From the NCBI GenBank assembly GCA_009767595.1, contig VSDK01024297.1, positions 283,450 through 347,449 on the forward strand: a stretch of 64,000 bases of DNA, read 5' to 3'. Below are positions 1-10,879 of this stretch, piece by piece. The notes beneath the pieces are model-generated. The model was given only the letters and a program-made list of their open reading frames with translations, was not told the DNA's origin and searched no databases. Made by a program: the position numbers and the translations under genes. Each line of letters begins with the position of its first letter. Within the stretch, counting starts at the first letter, position 1. This DNA is from Symbiodinium kawagutii (lineage: Eukaryota; Sar; Dinophyceae; Suessiales; Symbiodiniaceae).

Positions 1-342
1 GGCGAGATACTCTTGGTGAGACACTCTTTGTAAGACACTCTTGGTGAGACACTCTTGGTGGGACATTTTTGGCAAGACACTCTTTGTTGGACACTCTTGG
101 CGAGACACTCTTGGTGAGACACTCTTGGTGAGACACTCTTGGTGAGACACTCTTTGAAAGACACTCTTTGTAAGACACTCTTGGCGTGACACTCTTTGCA
201 AGACACTCTTTGTGGGACACTCTTGGTGAGACACTCTTGGTGAGACACTCTTGGTGAGACATTCTTGGTAAGACACTCTGAGTAAGACACTCTTGCAAGA
301 CACTCTTGGTGAGACACTCTTGGTAAGACACTCTTGGTGAGC
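1..342. repeat. 14-bp tandem repeat array
   Basis: About 24 imperfect head-to-tail copies of a 14-bp unit, GAGACACTCTTGGT, with frequent variants in the last four bases (TTGT, TGGC, TGGT). The array is already under way at base 1, so its true left end is outside the window. No open frame in it looks like protein. Confidence 0.95.
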
Positions 343-700
343 CATTACAATGCGTTTTCCACAGCGGCGCGATAGCAAGAGTCATCTTGACGCAGCCATT
401 ACACAGCGTTTTGCATGCTAGCGCAATGGAAAGTATCATCCTGACGCAGCCATTACATGGCGTTTCATATGGTACGAAGTCACAAAAAGTCAAATTGACG
501 CAGCCATTACATTGCGTTTGCAGGCCAGCGCAATAGCGAGAATCACCGTCACGCAGCAATTACAATGCGTTTCATATGATAGTAAGTCACCAAAAATCAA
601 CTTGACGCAGCCATTACAAGGCGTTTTGCACGCCAGCGCGAGAGCAAAAATCACACGGACGTAGCAATTACGCAGCCATTGCAATGCATTTTGTATGCCA
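343..700. repeat. 54-bp tandem repeat, about six copies
   Basis: The core GACGCAGCCATTACA recurs at 389, 443, 497, 550, 604 and 658, an almost exact 54-bp period, each followed by GCGTTT and a block containing CCAGCGC. It abuts the 14-bp array directly. ORFs in both directions here are repeat translations. Confidence 0.9.
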
Positions 701-732
701 GTCACGAAGCACAGTAATGAGAGAGGTGTCCA

Positions 733-1215
733 ATCCCTTGCGCCTGACACGCAAAGTGGACTTGGGAAGCGTCATGAGACATGCTGAGATGCTACAAAGT
801 GCCACGCCTGTCACGCAAAACGAGGTTGCAGGACACGCAAAACCACGCAAACTGACCACCTCCACACGCTTCCCGCAATGGTACGGGGACCGGACCGCCC
901 ACCACACCAACACACCACACCAACACACCTGTGCAAAATCTATTGCACCTGCCGCGCAAAATGGACTTGGGACATGTCATGAGACATGCTGAGATGCTAC
1001 AAAGTGCGTCGCGCAAAACGAGGTTGCATGACACGCAAAACCAGACCAGTGCAGAATCCCTTGCCCCTGCCACGCAAAATGGACTTGGGACACGTCATGG
1101 GATATGCTGAGATGCTACAAAGTGCCACGCCTGTCACGCAAAACCAGGTCGCAGGACACGCATCACCACGCAAACTGACCACCTCCACACGCTTCCCCCA
1201 ATGGTACGGGCCTTA
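733..1215. repeat. Long-unit repeat, three partial copies
   Basis: A block starting near CGCAAANTGGACTTGGGA, running through GAGATGCTACAAAGTGC and on to CACGCTTCCC, occurs at about 741-890, 949-1001 (shortened) and 1069-1210. The copies keep the same open frame on both strands, but the encoded peptides repeat each other and match no domain I know, so I treat them as repeats and not genes. A 23-bp duplication (CGGTTGCGAACACTTGCG core) follows at 1241-1281. Confidence 0.8.
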
Positions 1216-1290
1216 CGGCCCTACCGCGGTCGGCGACAAACGGTTGCGAACACTTGCGACCGGTTGCGAACACTTGCGGTCGTAAACGCA

Positions 1291-2811
1291 ACGTCCAGCG
1301 AACACGTCTCCACCCCCAGACCCCCACTATGAAACGAGAACCCGTGCTACGCATTCGGGAAAAACTTGCTTTTCCGCGCTCACAACAGGCCTTTCTGTAC
1401 TAGTAACGGTGTATATTGATACATCCTTATGATTTTATAACCTTTGAGCCTTATATGTTGTGGTTTGATTATCTGTAAATATTTCTTTATACAAAGTCAA
1501 CGAATTTGAAACTACGTATGAACACGTAACATTTTGCAGTTTTGCCAACTTTGAAATTTCTTTGATTTTGTCAAACCAGTGGTATAACCAATACAATAAC
1601 AACTACTACATCAACCAGTGTTCTTCATCCTCATCATGATGAAACACTCACCATTGTTAATCAACCACCACTATTGTTCATCATCAACCATCATTAACTA
1701 TCAGCCACTAGAAGCATGAACCATCACTATTGATAATGAACAACAACCATCATTGATGAACATTCGATTGAACCACCGTGAAGTGAACACAACTATAGGA
1801 TTAACCGTTTGTAACTTAACATTGCATCTAGAGGATTATTACCATTTGTCAAGTATAGTGGTTACATCTAAAGTATTATTGGTGAACCACTATGATCAAC
1901 ATTTTTTTAGAAACAACCCTCGCATCGGTTTTCATTTCTACTAGCGACTCGAGGTGACGACTTGTTGTCCTTCTATCCTGAGACACCGGCAGATGCCAGT
2001 GACGTGGCTGGCATGCCTGGAGGCCGGAGGTTAGCCACGTGGCCATGGTAGATGATAGGGGTATGGGTCAGTTGCTACCAACCATAAGCATCCAATGCAT
2101 AACATCTGATGATTCCCAGGCCTTTTAAATCATGGTGAACAAATCATGGGTAATATTGAACTATCTAGCTAATAGGCAATATAGTTAAAAAGAGGTCAAC
2201 ATAGTTATTTAGCCATGAACCAAATAATGGTCACCATGGTCATTGGGAAATGGTTCAGGGTAACTTGGTCAAACGTACTAAGCCTGAAATAAAGATGGCG
2301 AGCTGGGTCGCCACCATCCGATGGTTGACAACTAATGGTCAACAAAAGGGCGTAGTTGCCAACAAACTTGTACGGGATGTACAGCTGCTTAGGGAAACTT
2401 ACTGAAATAATTATGATGTTCTAAACAACTCGAATGGTAGATTTTTCACACAACCAGGCTGGTTTCACAGAGAGTAGTACTGAAGTGTTGATATTAATAT
2501 TGACAATTGAATTTTGATTGCAGTACTAAAATCAAAATTAGTATGATGGTAGTTGTTTTGACATTACTTTCTAGTAAACATGTTCATCATCATTGATCAA
2601 GAAATCAATATCACACAAATGATACTGAAGACCAACAACGATATACTGTGATATATTGCACATTCAAGATGGGCGTGGGGGAAAATGAGAGCAAGACAGT
2701 TTTGTTGGCACCTACGCGTGCAATTTCTCCGAAGGGAGGCGTATATGGCAGCCGGGTGTGGCTGTAGGATGACTGGCGGTTTCCCAGGTGTTGCGCATCA
2801 AACCTACACAG
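1291..2811. other. AT-rich non-coding stretch
   Basis: Low-complexity, AT-rich sequence with ATCATCAACCA-type motifs (1600-1760) and TTAGC/TGGTT-rich text. A short GC-rich patch at 1979-2045 behind CGGCAG could be a small exon, but it is too short to support. No RNA gene or element with clear ends was seen. Confidence 0.5.
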
Positions 2812-3024
2812 GCAGCGCGCCTTTCTTTCGGGCCGCTTGGAGGACATCTACACAGTCAAGAACGGAGTCACGTGGAATGATCTTCAAATGTTGCACAAAA
2901 GGCTGACGATCTTCAAGTTCCACCACGATGTCGATTTCCCGGACATTGGCATTGAAAACTGTGCCTGTTGCTGGGCTCGCATGAGCCTAGGCAAGGGCAA
3001 GATCACCAAGACGCCGGACCAGGG
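2812..3024 (+). CDS. Internal exon of an unrecognised protein
   Basis: Open in one frame for about 70 codons, from an ACACAG acceptor to a GTAAAT donor just before an in-frame TAA. The peptide is hydrophilic, includes the stretch GRLEDIYTVKNGVTWNDL, and has a Cys-x-Cys-Cys cluster (ENCACCWAR) near its end. Base composition is clearly richer in G+C than the flanks. I do not recognise the family. The following intron holds a family-B and a family-C inverted-repeat element. Confidence 0.55.
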
Positions 3025-3151
3025 GTAAATGGACTTGGGCAGAAAAATGTCTACTCCGGGTATGTTGAACATCTTGCAAAAAAAATGTATGGTTCTAGAA
3101 TAAATTTCTCTATTCCTAGGAATTCCTCTGCACCGAGCTTCTATGTCAAAT

Positions 3152-3263
3152 GGCTGTGGGTCAAAAACCCGTACCCCTGGTTCCCCATCATTAACCATTG
3201 TTTTCCCTATAGTTTGTTGGTTATTATCCCCCATTATTGGTTGGTTGATATTGACCCATAGCC
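3152..3263 (+). mobile_element. Family-B inverted-repeat element, copy 1
   Basis: A 112-bp element beginning GGCTGTGGGTCAA and ending TTGACCCATAGCC, so the ends are inverted repeats. It is flanked on both sides by the same 4 bp, AAAT (3148-3151 and 3264-3267). The interior reads ACCCCTGGTTCCCCATCATT and CCTATAGTTTGTTGG, shared with the other family-B copies. It carries no ORF. Confidence 0.85.
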
Positions 3264-3516
3264 AAATGAATCAAAAACGTGCCTTGACTTCTACGTTAAA
3301 CTTACCGTGTGTAGATCTTCGTTTGTTGCTTCGCATTCCTGTGTGTTGGGCAGCGCTAGCTGCGACATGGTCGTGGCCGGACGTAATAGGAATCCCCGGA
3401 CCCCTATCGTCAATGTTGCCTTAGCTTTCAATTGTTTGTGGTTGCGATATAAACATTTTTGGTCATGTGTGTTGATTTTTTGCATTGGTTGGTACTGCCA
3501 TATGGTTCATCGAAAC

Positions 3517-4373
3517 TAATGCCTACACCGGATTAATAAACCCCCCCTATAGGTCAACAAGGTCAACAAGGTCTGGTGCTTACCCTGTGAAAACTGACCA
3601 CCCCTAAATAGTAACCCCCTAGAGATATGAGAGATGAGAGATGGATAAGAGTATAGTTAATGAGACCCGTGGGAAAGAGGATCAGGATCCAACTCCAGTA
3701 TGAGGGTGGTGAGAATGATGGGTGCCCTTGCAGCCATAAGATCATCAGAGAGTGAATCAGTTTCACATAAGCCATGGCCCTCTTCGACATGAGCTTGGTT
3801 ATCAGCCTGGCCATTTGTGGCATGAGCCTGGTCATTGCCATGCTTCTGCATGAGCTGGTGGCAATCATGAAGGACATTAAGCAGTTGGGCATCATCTCCT
3901 TCTTCCACATGGGGTATGAGCAGCATGAGACCAAGCCAAATGCATCAGAACCCATGAATGAGGACAGGTGGGCGGGTGAAAACACATGGTGGTTGGGTGG
4001 GTGGATGGGTAGGTGGTTTCAACCATGCTGCTGCACTGAGCACCTGAGCCTGGGGGAGTGAGCAGTGAGGATGGCCCAGCTATGAGACCTGAGTAGTTTC
4101 TAAGACTCTTCACTCTACTAATTAGCCATGAGAAAGTAACTAGATTAATGAGGGTTCTAATTAAAACTAATCTACAACTAATTAAAGAAACAAAAAGAAA
4201 CAAAAAAAAATCTAGAGGTGAAGAGGGGGTTGATTAATTAGGAGGGTTTTTGGCTGTACCTAACTTATTGGGGGGTGAAATCAGAGCCTAATTAACTTTA
4301 GTAAGGACCAGGGTCTGTGGATGAGGAGGGGGTTGATTAATTAGGGGGTTTTATTAATCCTGACTTGACATTA
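3517..4373. mobile_element. 857-bp element with family-C ends
   Basis: The left end (TAATGCCTACACCGGATTAA, then TAAACCCCCC) and the right end (GGGGTTTTATTAATCCTGAC, then TTGACATTA) are inverted repeats of about 30 bp that match the ends of the two short family-C copies at 8749 and 62128. The interior is unrelated to theirs. It has open frames on both strands (3774-4061 +, 3563-3985 -) but neither resembles a transposase. It could be a longer relative, or a short element that trapped other DNA. Confidence 0.55.
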
Positions 4374-5094
4374 TTCTTGTATATTCTTGTGTTCACTTTT
4401 GTGAAACATGACACGGGTACGGGGTCTTGGAAATCCGTGAGAAAAAAATCAAAACGCCACGCACTTGTTTGGTAGATATATTTCTGGTTTCCTCTTGGTG
4501 TTTTTGGAGCTAGATGGGTTTGCCAGATACCCACTGAGAAATATTGTTTAAGCATGGGATCTATAAACCACCAAAATTTTCAGGATTGAATTTGTGTTAT
4601 TCACTGAAAGGACAGTCCTTGATGGTTCCTGGCAAAAACGATTGATTGGGTCCAATGTTTCTGATTGGTGTGAATCCGACAAGTTGTCCAAAAAACATTG
4701 CAAATTGTCGGTCAAGAAGGCACAAGTTGTGTATGTTGTTGTTTGTGCACACCCAAAGCATCACTATCAGCCATTATATTGTAAATTGTGCACCCTGTAT
4801 TCTAGAGCATTACTCATCATGTTCTGGCCCGGACCAAGAAGAGCTGGACAAAACCATTTCACAATTTTGATCCAGTTGCCGCCCAATTGCCTCTGACTAC
4901 GCAATGGGTAGCCACTATCGTTCATGATTAGCCATCATTGAGAATTATCATGCACCATTCACAACTATCATTCATGAGCAGCTATCATGAGTAGCCGTCA
5001 TTCACAATCATTCTCCGTTCAGAAAACAATGGTTTCTGTGAGTTGATTCAGGTGGTGATGGTATATTCGTGCAAGTTGTCAAGCATCCATGTGA
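4374..5094. other. Non-coding, AT-rich
   Basis: AT-rich sequence. An ORF at 4594-4896 (+) has no composition or splice support. TCATTCATGAGCA-like short repeats occur at 4915-5010. Confidence 0.4.
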
Positions 5095-5190
5095 GGGTTT
5101 CTCAAGTCCGGGGGGTCTCCTAAATCATCCAATCGTAATCATATAGAAAATAAACCATCCATTTTTTGGGTTTTCAATTTTGGGAAACCC
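5095..5190. mobile_element. Family-A element, diverged copy
   Basis: Starts GGTTTCTCAAGTCCGGGGGG and ends CAATTTTGGGAAACC, with the TAAATCATCCA and AATAAACCATCCATTTT interior typical of family A. Ends are inverted repeats; the flanking duplication is no longer clear. Confidence 0.6.
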
Positions 5191-5512
5191 CATGTTTTTG
5201 CTACTGTAGCATATTTGGTTCGTTTTTTTTTTAATTCAATTATACTTGGGAATGGTGGTATCTAACTGGCTTGTTTTGGGGGGCATCAAACCATTCAGAT
5301 CAGAACGCGCCTTCGATGATTGACCAAGGCAACACGATTGGCCTGCCAGCATAGTATGCTGCCAAATCTAAATTGTCATTTTTCATCAAACAAACTGTTT
5401 GAATCAATAAATATAGGTGATTTTCCAATCAATTCGAGAAACGCACGTAATTTGTTTCAACATTAACATTGGTATATACATCCCTACAAATCTTAAAACA
5501 CATTGATGATAT

Positions 5513-5614
5513 GGTTGTTTCTGAGATTGGAGGTCTCCTAAAATCAGCCAGGCTGATCATCTAAAACAACCATGTGGTTATTAATTTTGGGGGTCCCCTA
5601 TTTTGAGAATCACC
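5513..5614. mobile_element. Family-A element
   Basis: Begins GGTTGTTTCTGAGATTGG after ATAT and ends CCCCTATTTTGAGAATCACC. The interior has lost similarity in the middle. One-sided target site only. Confidence 0.6.
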
Positions 5615-6319
5615 CACCTAGCTATTATTCTCAAACATGATTGACCGCTGTTGAATTTTGCAAGCATGGTCGACTTGAAACATTTATGGCTAGCTTCTAG
5701 TACATATCAACCATTCTTCACCACTACTATATCAATCGTTCTCAACCACTATAACATCAAAGACTTTCAGACCTTACTGGACCGTCATCACTGTCCTATG
5801 CACTTTATTATTCTAAGGTCATGGCACATGTTGAATTTCGCAGCGCACATGTTGCACCTTATGTGCGCCGAACCCTGAGGTGGTGGGAAGGTTGAGGTCA
5901 CCGTAGCCATGCCCGTGTGGATCTTTGGCGAGTCGAATGGTTGTGTCAGGTTGAATGTTAATGAATGGCTGATGTGGCTACGAATAACTTATGTATGGTT
6001 CGCAACAAATATAAAACTAGCTGGCCAATGATTGATAATAAGTGATAATGACCAACAATTGAACAGGGGATATACCAACCATATTTCTGCCATGGGTCAA
6101 TATCAATCATCCCAAAAATAGCTAGGTGAATTTCCCAACAAATACTAGTTTGTTCTTTGAGGGTGGTTCACCGAGGGGACAGGGGAATTGATTTTCAGCC
6201 ATGTTTCACCTGGGGATAGTCTGACTGACTCTTTTTTGGGGGCATGGGTCGTCACCACCAACCGGATAGGTATTGTGAACATTGGCCATGATTTGATGAA
6301 ATGATGGTTATCAACATAT
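5615..6319. other. Non-coding with repeat fragments
   Basis: AT-rich. The ORF at 5651-5878 (+) has no splice or composition support; its CATGTTGAATTTCGCAG segment hints at decayed repeats. Nothing else recognisable. Confidence 0.35.
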
Positions 6320-6421
6320 GGCTGTTTCTCAAGCCCTAGGGTACCCCAAAAATGGCTGGTTTAGTACTATAAATGACTATAAATGGATGATTTGGGGGTA
6401 CCCCTATTTTGAGAAACACCC
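6320..6421. mobile_element. Family-A element, well preserved
   Basis: 102 bp, from GGCTGTTTCTCAAGCCCTAG to GGTACCCCTATTTTGAGAAA followed by CACCC. The ends are inverted repeats. It is flanked by ATAT on the left and ATTT on the right (3 of 4 matching). Confidence 0.8.
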
Positions 6422-6825
6422 ATTTCAATGATATGTCACAATGATGCTTCATAAAGCCAAACTATTCCTGACAGAGGTTTCAACCGATAGTTTACATTTT
6501 GTTGATTATGATTATAGCATGGATATTCACTACTGATGTGCCATAGAGAGAACAGATGTGCAATTTTTGACAACATGTTTTTACACAATGCTCTCCTGCA
6601 AATTCACCTGTTTGCATAGAAAATGAGAGGCCATCTCTCTGAGCACAGCGCTGTTTTTAGTAGAACTTCCACCATGTATAGGTAGTTTCTCTATTAAAAC
6701 TGCTGATTTTTGACTGTTGTTGCCACATGCGTGCACCGGTGAGATCAGCCATGTGCAGACTGGATACTGGATACGTCTGGCTGCGATTGATAGATGTCAT
6801 GAGACAGCCGAGATCTCCAACCATT

Positions 6826-6943
6826 GGTTATGGGTCAAAACCCTCAGTCCCCCTGGTTCCCCCATCATAACCCTTGTTTTCCCTATTGTTATTGGTGGTT
6901 ATCCCCCATGAAAGTTGGTTGGTTAACTGCTTGACCCATAGCC
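6826..6943 (+). mobile_element. Family-B element, copy 2
   Basis: Begins GGTTATGGGTCAAAACCC and ends TTGACCCATAGCC; the interior CCTGGTTCCCCCATCATAAC and CCTATTGTTATTGG matches other copies. Flanks CATT and AATT agree at three of four bases. A second copy in opposite orientation lies 144 bp downstream. Confidence 0.8.
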
Positions 6944-7087
6944 AATTGTGATTTGCTAGACATGAGTCGACTGGTGACGACTGTCCATCATGGTGGAACC
7001 AACAAACGCGCCGTATTGGACCACTGGAGATGAGATCAACAGTCGTTGGAATCATACGGTTGACAGGGATCGATAGATCCCACATAT

Positions 7088-7206
7088 GGCCATGGGTCAA
7101 GCAGTTAAACAACCAATACTAGGGGGCTTTAACTAACAATCATAGGGAAAGCAACGGTTACAGTAATGATAGGGGAACCAGGGGTACAGGGTCTTGACCC
7201 ACTGCC
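7088..7206 (-). mobile_element. Family-B element, copy 3, inverted
   Basis: Same element on the opposite strand: GGCCATGGGTCAA at the left, TTGACCCACTGCC at the right, with GGGGAACCAGGGGTACAGGG as the reverse complement of the usual 5' interior. An exact ATAT duplication flanks it (7084-7087, 7207-7210). Confidence 0.85.
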
Positions 7207-7319
7207 ATATGGCAATTATTTACCAAACATGGTTAATCACGCGCATTGCAATTAGCCATCACATGGGCCTTCATGATCAATCACAGGCCATTGTTGACGA
7301 TAAAGAATGAGTCACTGAC

Positions 7320-7440
7320 CATCATCAACCATTTATCAACCGTCTATAAACCATATATCAACCATCTATCAAATCCATCATCAACCATCTTTAAACCATC
7401 TATCAACAATCTATCAATCATTCATTTACCGTGCCGTGAG
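7320..7440. repeat. Degenerate ATCAACC repeat
   Basis: Short-unit, imperfect tandem text built on CATCAACCATCTAT and TATAAACC. Low complexity, non-coding. Confidence 0.6.
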
Positions 7441-7908
7441 TCACCATACCGCAATTCACGGTCATTAACCATGATTCCCCAAAAGTAATCATGAAGAACA
7501 ATCGATACTTAATGATCAGTTCAAACCTGGTTACTCATGAATGCAGTTATTAACCATTAATACCAGTTGTTCAGGTGGTTAACGATATACTGTACAATTT
7601 GGGATCCCAAAAAAAACAAGAATGGTTTGTTGTCGTTACTACAAAATGGTTGGATTAATATTCAAAATGGTTGGTTTATCACTGGATGGTTTGGGGGCAC
7701 CCACGGCTATGAAGAAACACCCAAATATCACATATCAGTCATGATTCACCATCAACGCATTCAGCACATGCTTGACCTGGTTAACAATAGCTTGTACAAT
7801 GCCAACCAGCTTGATCAAATTAGATTATGGCAAACTAACCTGGAAGTGGACATACACTATTTATACTGGTGTACCTATGAAACAAGCAGCGATCTTTATA
7901 GCTTGCAG

Positions 7909-8087
7909 GGGATCCATTCCCAGAAGATAACGGGCTGAGAGGTCGGTTATCCAGAGAAACTGTCGGTGCGCTGTGGGCCATCGCTGGAACAACACCCATC
8001 GAGGTGACTAAGCTGGGGAAGGTGGGCAATGGTGAAGGCATTCTCGTCAATCTTGGCATGTGGGAGTTCAGGATGGGCGTTGCCAAG
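7909..8087 (+). CDS. Exon of an unrecognised protein
   Basis: An open frame of about 60 codons from a GCTTGCAG acceptor to a GTGGAG donor (in-frame TAG at 8094). The peptide contains RETVGALWAIAGTTP and EVTKLGKVGNGEGI and has a regular purine-rich codon start pattern. I do not recognise it. The intron upstream contains decayed family-A and family-D sequence. Confidence 0.6.
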
Positions 8088-8248
8088 GTGGAGTAGCATT
8101 TGCCCCTTATGCAGTTTGGCCCGAACCCAACTGAATTTTGTGCGTTTCATCATCTTTCATCATGTTGTTGGCGGCTTGATCCAACTAATCTTCACCTGTG
8201 GGAGCTTCCTTTCCTGGCCGCTGTGGACGCAAGGTTGCTCAAGCCCAG

Positions 8249-8354
8249 TTGCGTCGGCCAGGATCGAAACATTGGAAAGCAAGATGGACGCAACACAGGC
8301 ATCGCTGCAGAAGAGGGAAGAAGACGGGTTTGCTCAGCAAAACAAGTGGAATAG
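8249..8354 (+). CDS. Exon encoding a short coiled-coil segment
   Basis: Runs from an AAGCCCAG acceptor to a consensus AATAG/GTAAAT donor. The peptide (ASARIETLESKMDATQ onward) has heptad-spaced Ile/Leu/Met with charged residues, i.e. a short coiled coil. Likely the same gene as the neighbouring exons on this strand. Confidence 0.6.
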
Positions 8355-8361
8355 GTAAATC

Positions 8362-8529
8362 ATGTTTTCTGATGGAATGCAACGGATTGCGAAGGCTGCG
8401 TTTAGGACGAGAAGGCGAACGGTTCCAGAGTCCGTCGATGTGGAAACAGAGTCGGTCGCCAAGATCAAGGTCCCGGATGACAACAAGCTGAAGAAGTTGG
8501 CCAAGAGCGCTGCAGAAAGAACGGGCTGA
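8362..8529 (+). CDS. Basic exon or C-terminal exon
   Basis: Open frame of 55 codons starting at an ATG (8362) or at an acceptor before 8395 and ending in TGA at 8527-8529. Arg/Lys-rich: FRTRRRTVPESV, then KIKVPDDNKLKKLAKSAA. It lies in the same genomic frame as the preceding exon with a TAA between them, so it may be joined by a phase-neutral intron or be a separate end exon. Confidence 0.5.
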   Translation: MFSDGMQRIAKAAFRTRRRTVPESVDVETESVAKIKVPDDNKLKKLAKSAAERTG

Positions 8530-8540
8530 GTCACCTCCAA

Positions 8541-8720
8541 AGTGGGTCCCCCAAAGGTGATAGCTTGGTTTGTGATGCCGTTGAACAAGCTAGTTACAGC
8601 TACCATGGCTGGTAGTCACGCCAACCCAACGGCGCCGGTGGTCCAACAGGGGCGTTTAGCTCCGAGGATTACTCTGGGAAGCAGCTCCACAGAGAGTTCC
8701 GAGGCGCGACTGGTAGCTGA
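8541..8720 (+). CDS. Possible exon(s), frame uncertain
   Basis: Two frames look coding here. One gives SPKGDSLVCDAVEQAS before a stop and, after CCAACAG, AFSSEDYSGKQLHREFRG. The other is open from 8542 to 8826 and gives PTAPVVQQGRLAPRI. I cannot choose between them. Confidence 0.3.
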
Positions 8721-8748
8721 CGCTGTCGTATCAATCAGCTACTATGCT

Positions 8749-8882
8749 AATGTTAACCCCGGATTCATAAACCCTAGGTTGATTAATTGGGGGGGTTTCT
8801 ATTTTAATGGGAAACCAAGGCTTTGAGGGGGATACCCCCTATGATCATCAACCAGGGGTTTATTGATCCGGGGTTGGTATTA
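8749..8882. mobile_element. Family-C element, short form
   Basis: A 134-bp element with inverted ends: TAATGTTAACCCCGGATTCA at the left and TTATTGATCCGGGGTTGGTA at the right. A second inverted pair inside (GGTTGATTAATTGGGGGG against CCCCCTATGATCATCAACC) gives it a long hairpin shape. About 75% similar to the copy at 62128. Confidence 0.85.
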
Positions 8883-9514
8883 AGCCTTGACCCCCATCCA
8901 TGGTAGATGATGGAGTTCAATTGGATAGCTTAGTAGGTAGCATGGCTAGTTTAATAGTTTGGTGAATATTTGAGTTATGGACATGTATGATTGCTGGGGA
9001 ATAATTTGATGGCTAGCTTTGTTCTTGTCAACAATATTTTGGAATTGTTGGTTGGTTCACGAATATGTTTGGGACGGCTCATGACCACCAACCGGATAGG
9101 TAGTGATGGCTGATGATGTTTGATCCTTGTGCAAGCAATGAATTGTTTGTGGTAAAGTGTGATGAATTTCTTGAAGGATGCTTAAGATTGGTTGATCATA
9201 GTATCACATAATGTTTGATTTATTGTGTCTACCTATGGTCAATAAGGTTTTATGATTGTTGACAATAGCTACTTAGGTATGGTCAATGCTAATGAGTGGC
9301 GAATCATGGGTGGTTTGCAATGGTCGTGTTGCTTGCAAATATGCACTTTGACCACCTGGGAAGATATGGGAGGGGTTTCATATCATTTCACATCTCCATT
9401 TGGATGGTATTCATAGTGTGATATCACTGAGTTTGTGTGGATGTGTGTGCGCGTTCGTGGCCCACTCTGTTGTGGTGTCGTCACGTCGTCGTCATTCCAA
9501 ATGACATGCCACAG
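8883..9514. other. Intron-like, non-coding
   Basis: AT-rich with TTGGTTGG and TGATGGCTG motifs and no inverted-repeat element. The frame of the next exon stays open upstream from 9437, so that exon could begin earlier than 9515. Confidence 0.4.
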
Positions 9515-9589
9515 GACTGTAAAGCCATTGCTGCCAACTGGTCGTCGCACGAAGTGAACTTGAAGACGTGTGCCTTGGCTAAGCAGGAC
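9515..9589 (+). CDS. Exon, 25 codons, cysteine-containing
   Basis: Exactly 75 nt between a GCCACAG acceptor and a GAC/GTGAGT consensus donor, phase 0 at both ends. The peptide DCKAIAANWSSHEVN followed by LKTCALAKQD has two cysteines 18 residues apart. Probably part of the cysteine-rich gene whose exons follow. Confidence 0.6.
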
Positions 9590-10626
9590 GTGAGTATCGT
9601 GGCTAATTATATTGTTACATGAACAGAGCAAAAACATCTGAAATTCTGAACGTCTATTGGCTGGTTGTATGTCTAAGGGTTGAGGGTTTGATCTTCATTG
9701 TTCATTGAACCATCTGTGGATGGCACACAAATTGTCTACTCACCACTGCCATCCAGTGGGACTAGTCCCTGAGAAATTCACCTGAAAGGGTTACCTGCAA
9801 GCTGTCATTCACAGTGTTCAATAGGTAGACCTTTTTTACAAATTGTGAATTTCTCAGGACGGGGCCAGATTAATTTCCTATAGAGACATGGATGAGTCGT
9901 GGTTAGCACAGGGGAATCAACCTATTGATAAGCGAATGCGGGACGCGAATAGTCATCAGTCAAAGATGACACATAAATAGCCATGGAGGAATCGCAATCA
10001 TACTCACATGCATTGACCAGCAGTGCACCAGCAGAGGTTTGTTCATTTTTGTAAGCGACTGCATAGCTGCTGTTGTCCAAGAAGCGTTATAATTCGTGCC
10101 CACCCTCATCGATTTCCTTTATCCAGTATATCCAGAAGTTTCTGTTAGTAAATTGTCCCATCAAAGTATTGACCCAGTAGTTTCTGTTGGTTGATTACAG
10201 TGCCATAGTACCAGTATCATTGTTATTTTTTCTTAATCGACATCATTGATATCCAGTAGATCCAGTAGCCCAGTAGTTTCTGTTGGTAATCCCAGTAAAA
10301 GAAATTCAGTGAGTCACAAAGTCAGTGAGACCTAATTGACTTGTGCAATGAACCTTTATATCGCTATATGCACTCTTGTATGCTCATACATCCAACGAGG
10401 ATTCTGGATATGCATTATACATTTTAAAATGCATCGTGTGCCTTGCGCACGCACACATTTTGTCCCACATTGTTGGCTTCTCATCGACTTTAAATCAGCA
10501 ATATTCAAGATTGAAGTGGCGCACCGTATATTCATTAGCTTAACATGGCTTAACTAAGTAGGATTAGCAATCATTGATGATTATATGATTGAAATCCACT
10601 TACACTCTGGTAAACTAATCTGGCAA
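9590..10626. other. Intron-like, non-coding
   Basis: Contains a local repeat, CCAGTAGTTTCTGTTGGT, at about 10130-10290 and a lone family-D-like end (TGGTAAACTAATCTGG) near 10607. No exon is convincing; the ORF at 10336-10557 lacks support. Confidence 0.4.
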
Positions 10627-10768
10627 TGGGTAATCCACCATTTATTGCTGGTTTCCCAGGGTTTCTCTGGAAAATATGCCCCTGGTTCCGCTATCATTAA
10701 CCAGGCTGCTTCCCTTATTCTTGGTCATTATCCCCCATTACTTGGTTGGTTGATATTGACCCATAGCC
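10627..10768 (+). mobile_element. Family-B element, copy 4, left end diverged
   Basis: The right half is typical (CATTATCCCCCATTACTTGG, TTGATATTGACCCATAGCC) and is followed by ATAT. The left end has diverged and about 30 bp appear inserted. Confidence 0.7.
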
Positions 10769-10879
10769 ATATCAACCTAGTAGTTATATTGCCTTGTCTA
10801 CTCAAACACAAACAAAACTTAAGTGTTGGTTCGCTGTTGGTTCCCGGTTGCATTCCCGTTCCTTCTTGAGGTGTTGCAG

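Noticed and set aside
1..342. CRISPR-like array
   Set aside because: Repeats are contiguous without spacers, and the genome is eukaryotic in character.
684..1285. Four overlapping ORFs with similar peptides
   Set aside because: They repeat each other because the DNA is a tandem repeat, on both strands; no known domain or splice support.
3563..3985. 140-aa - strand ORF inside the 857-bp element
   Set aside because: No transposase motif, Met/Ser-rich text, and an equally open + strand frame.
4594..4896. 100-aa + strand ORF
   Set aside because: Composition equals the flanking intron-like DNA; no acceptor/donor pair or domain.
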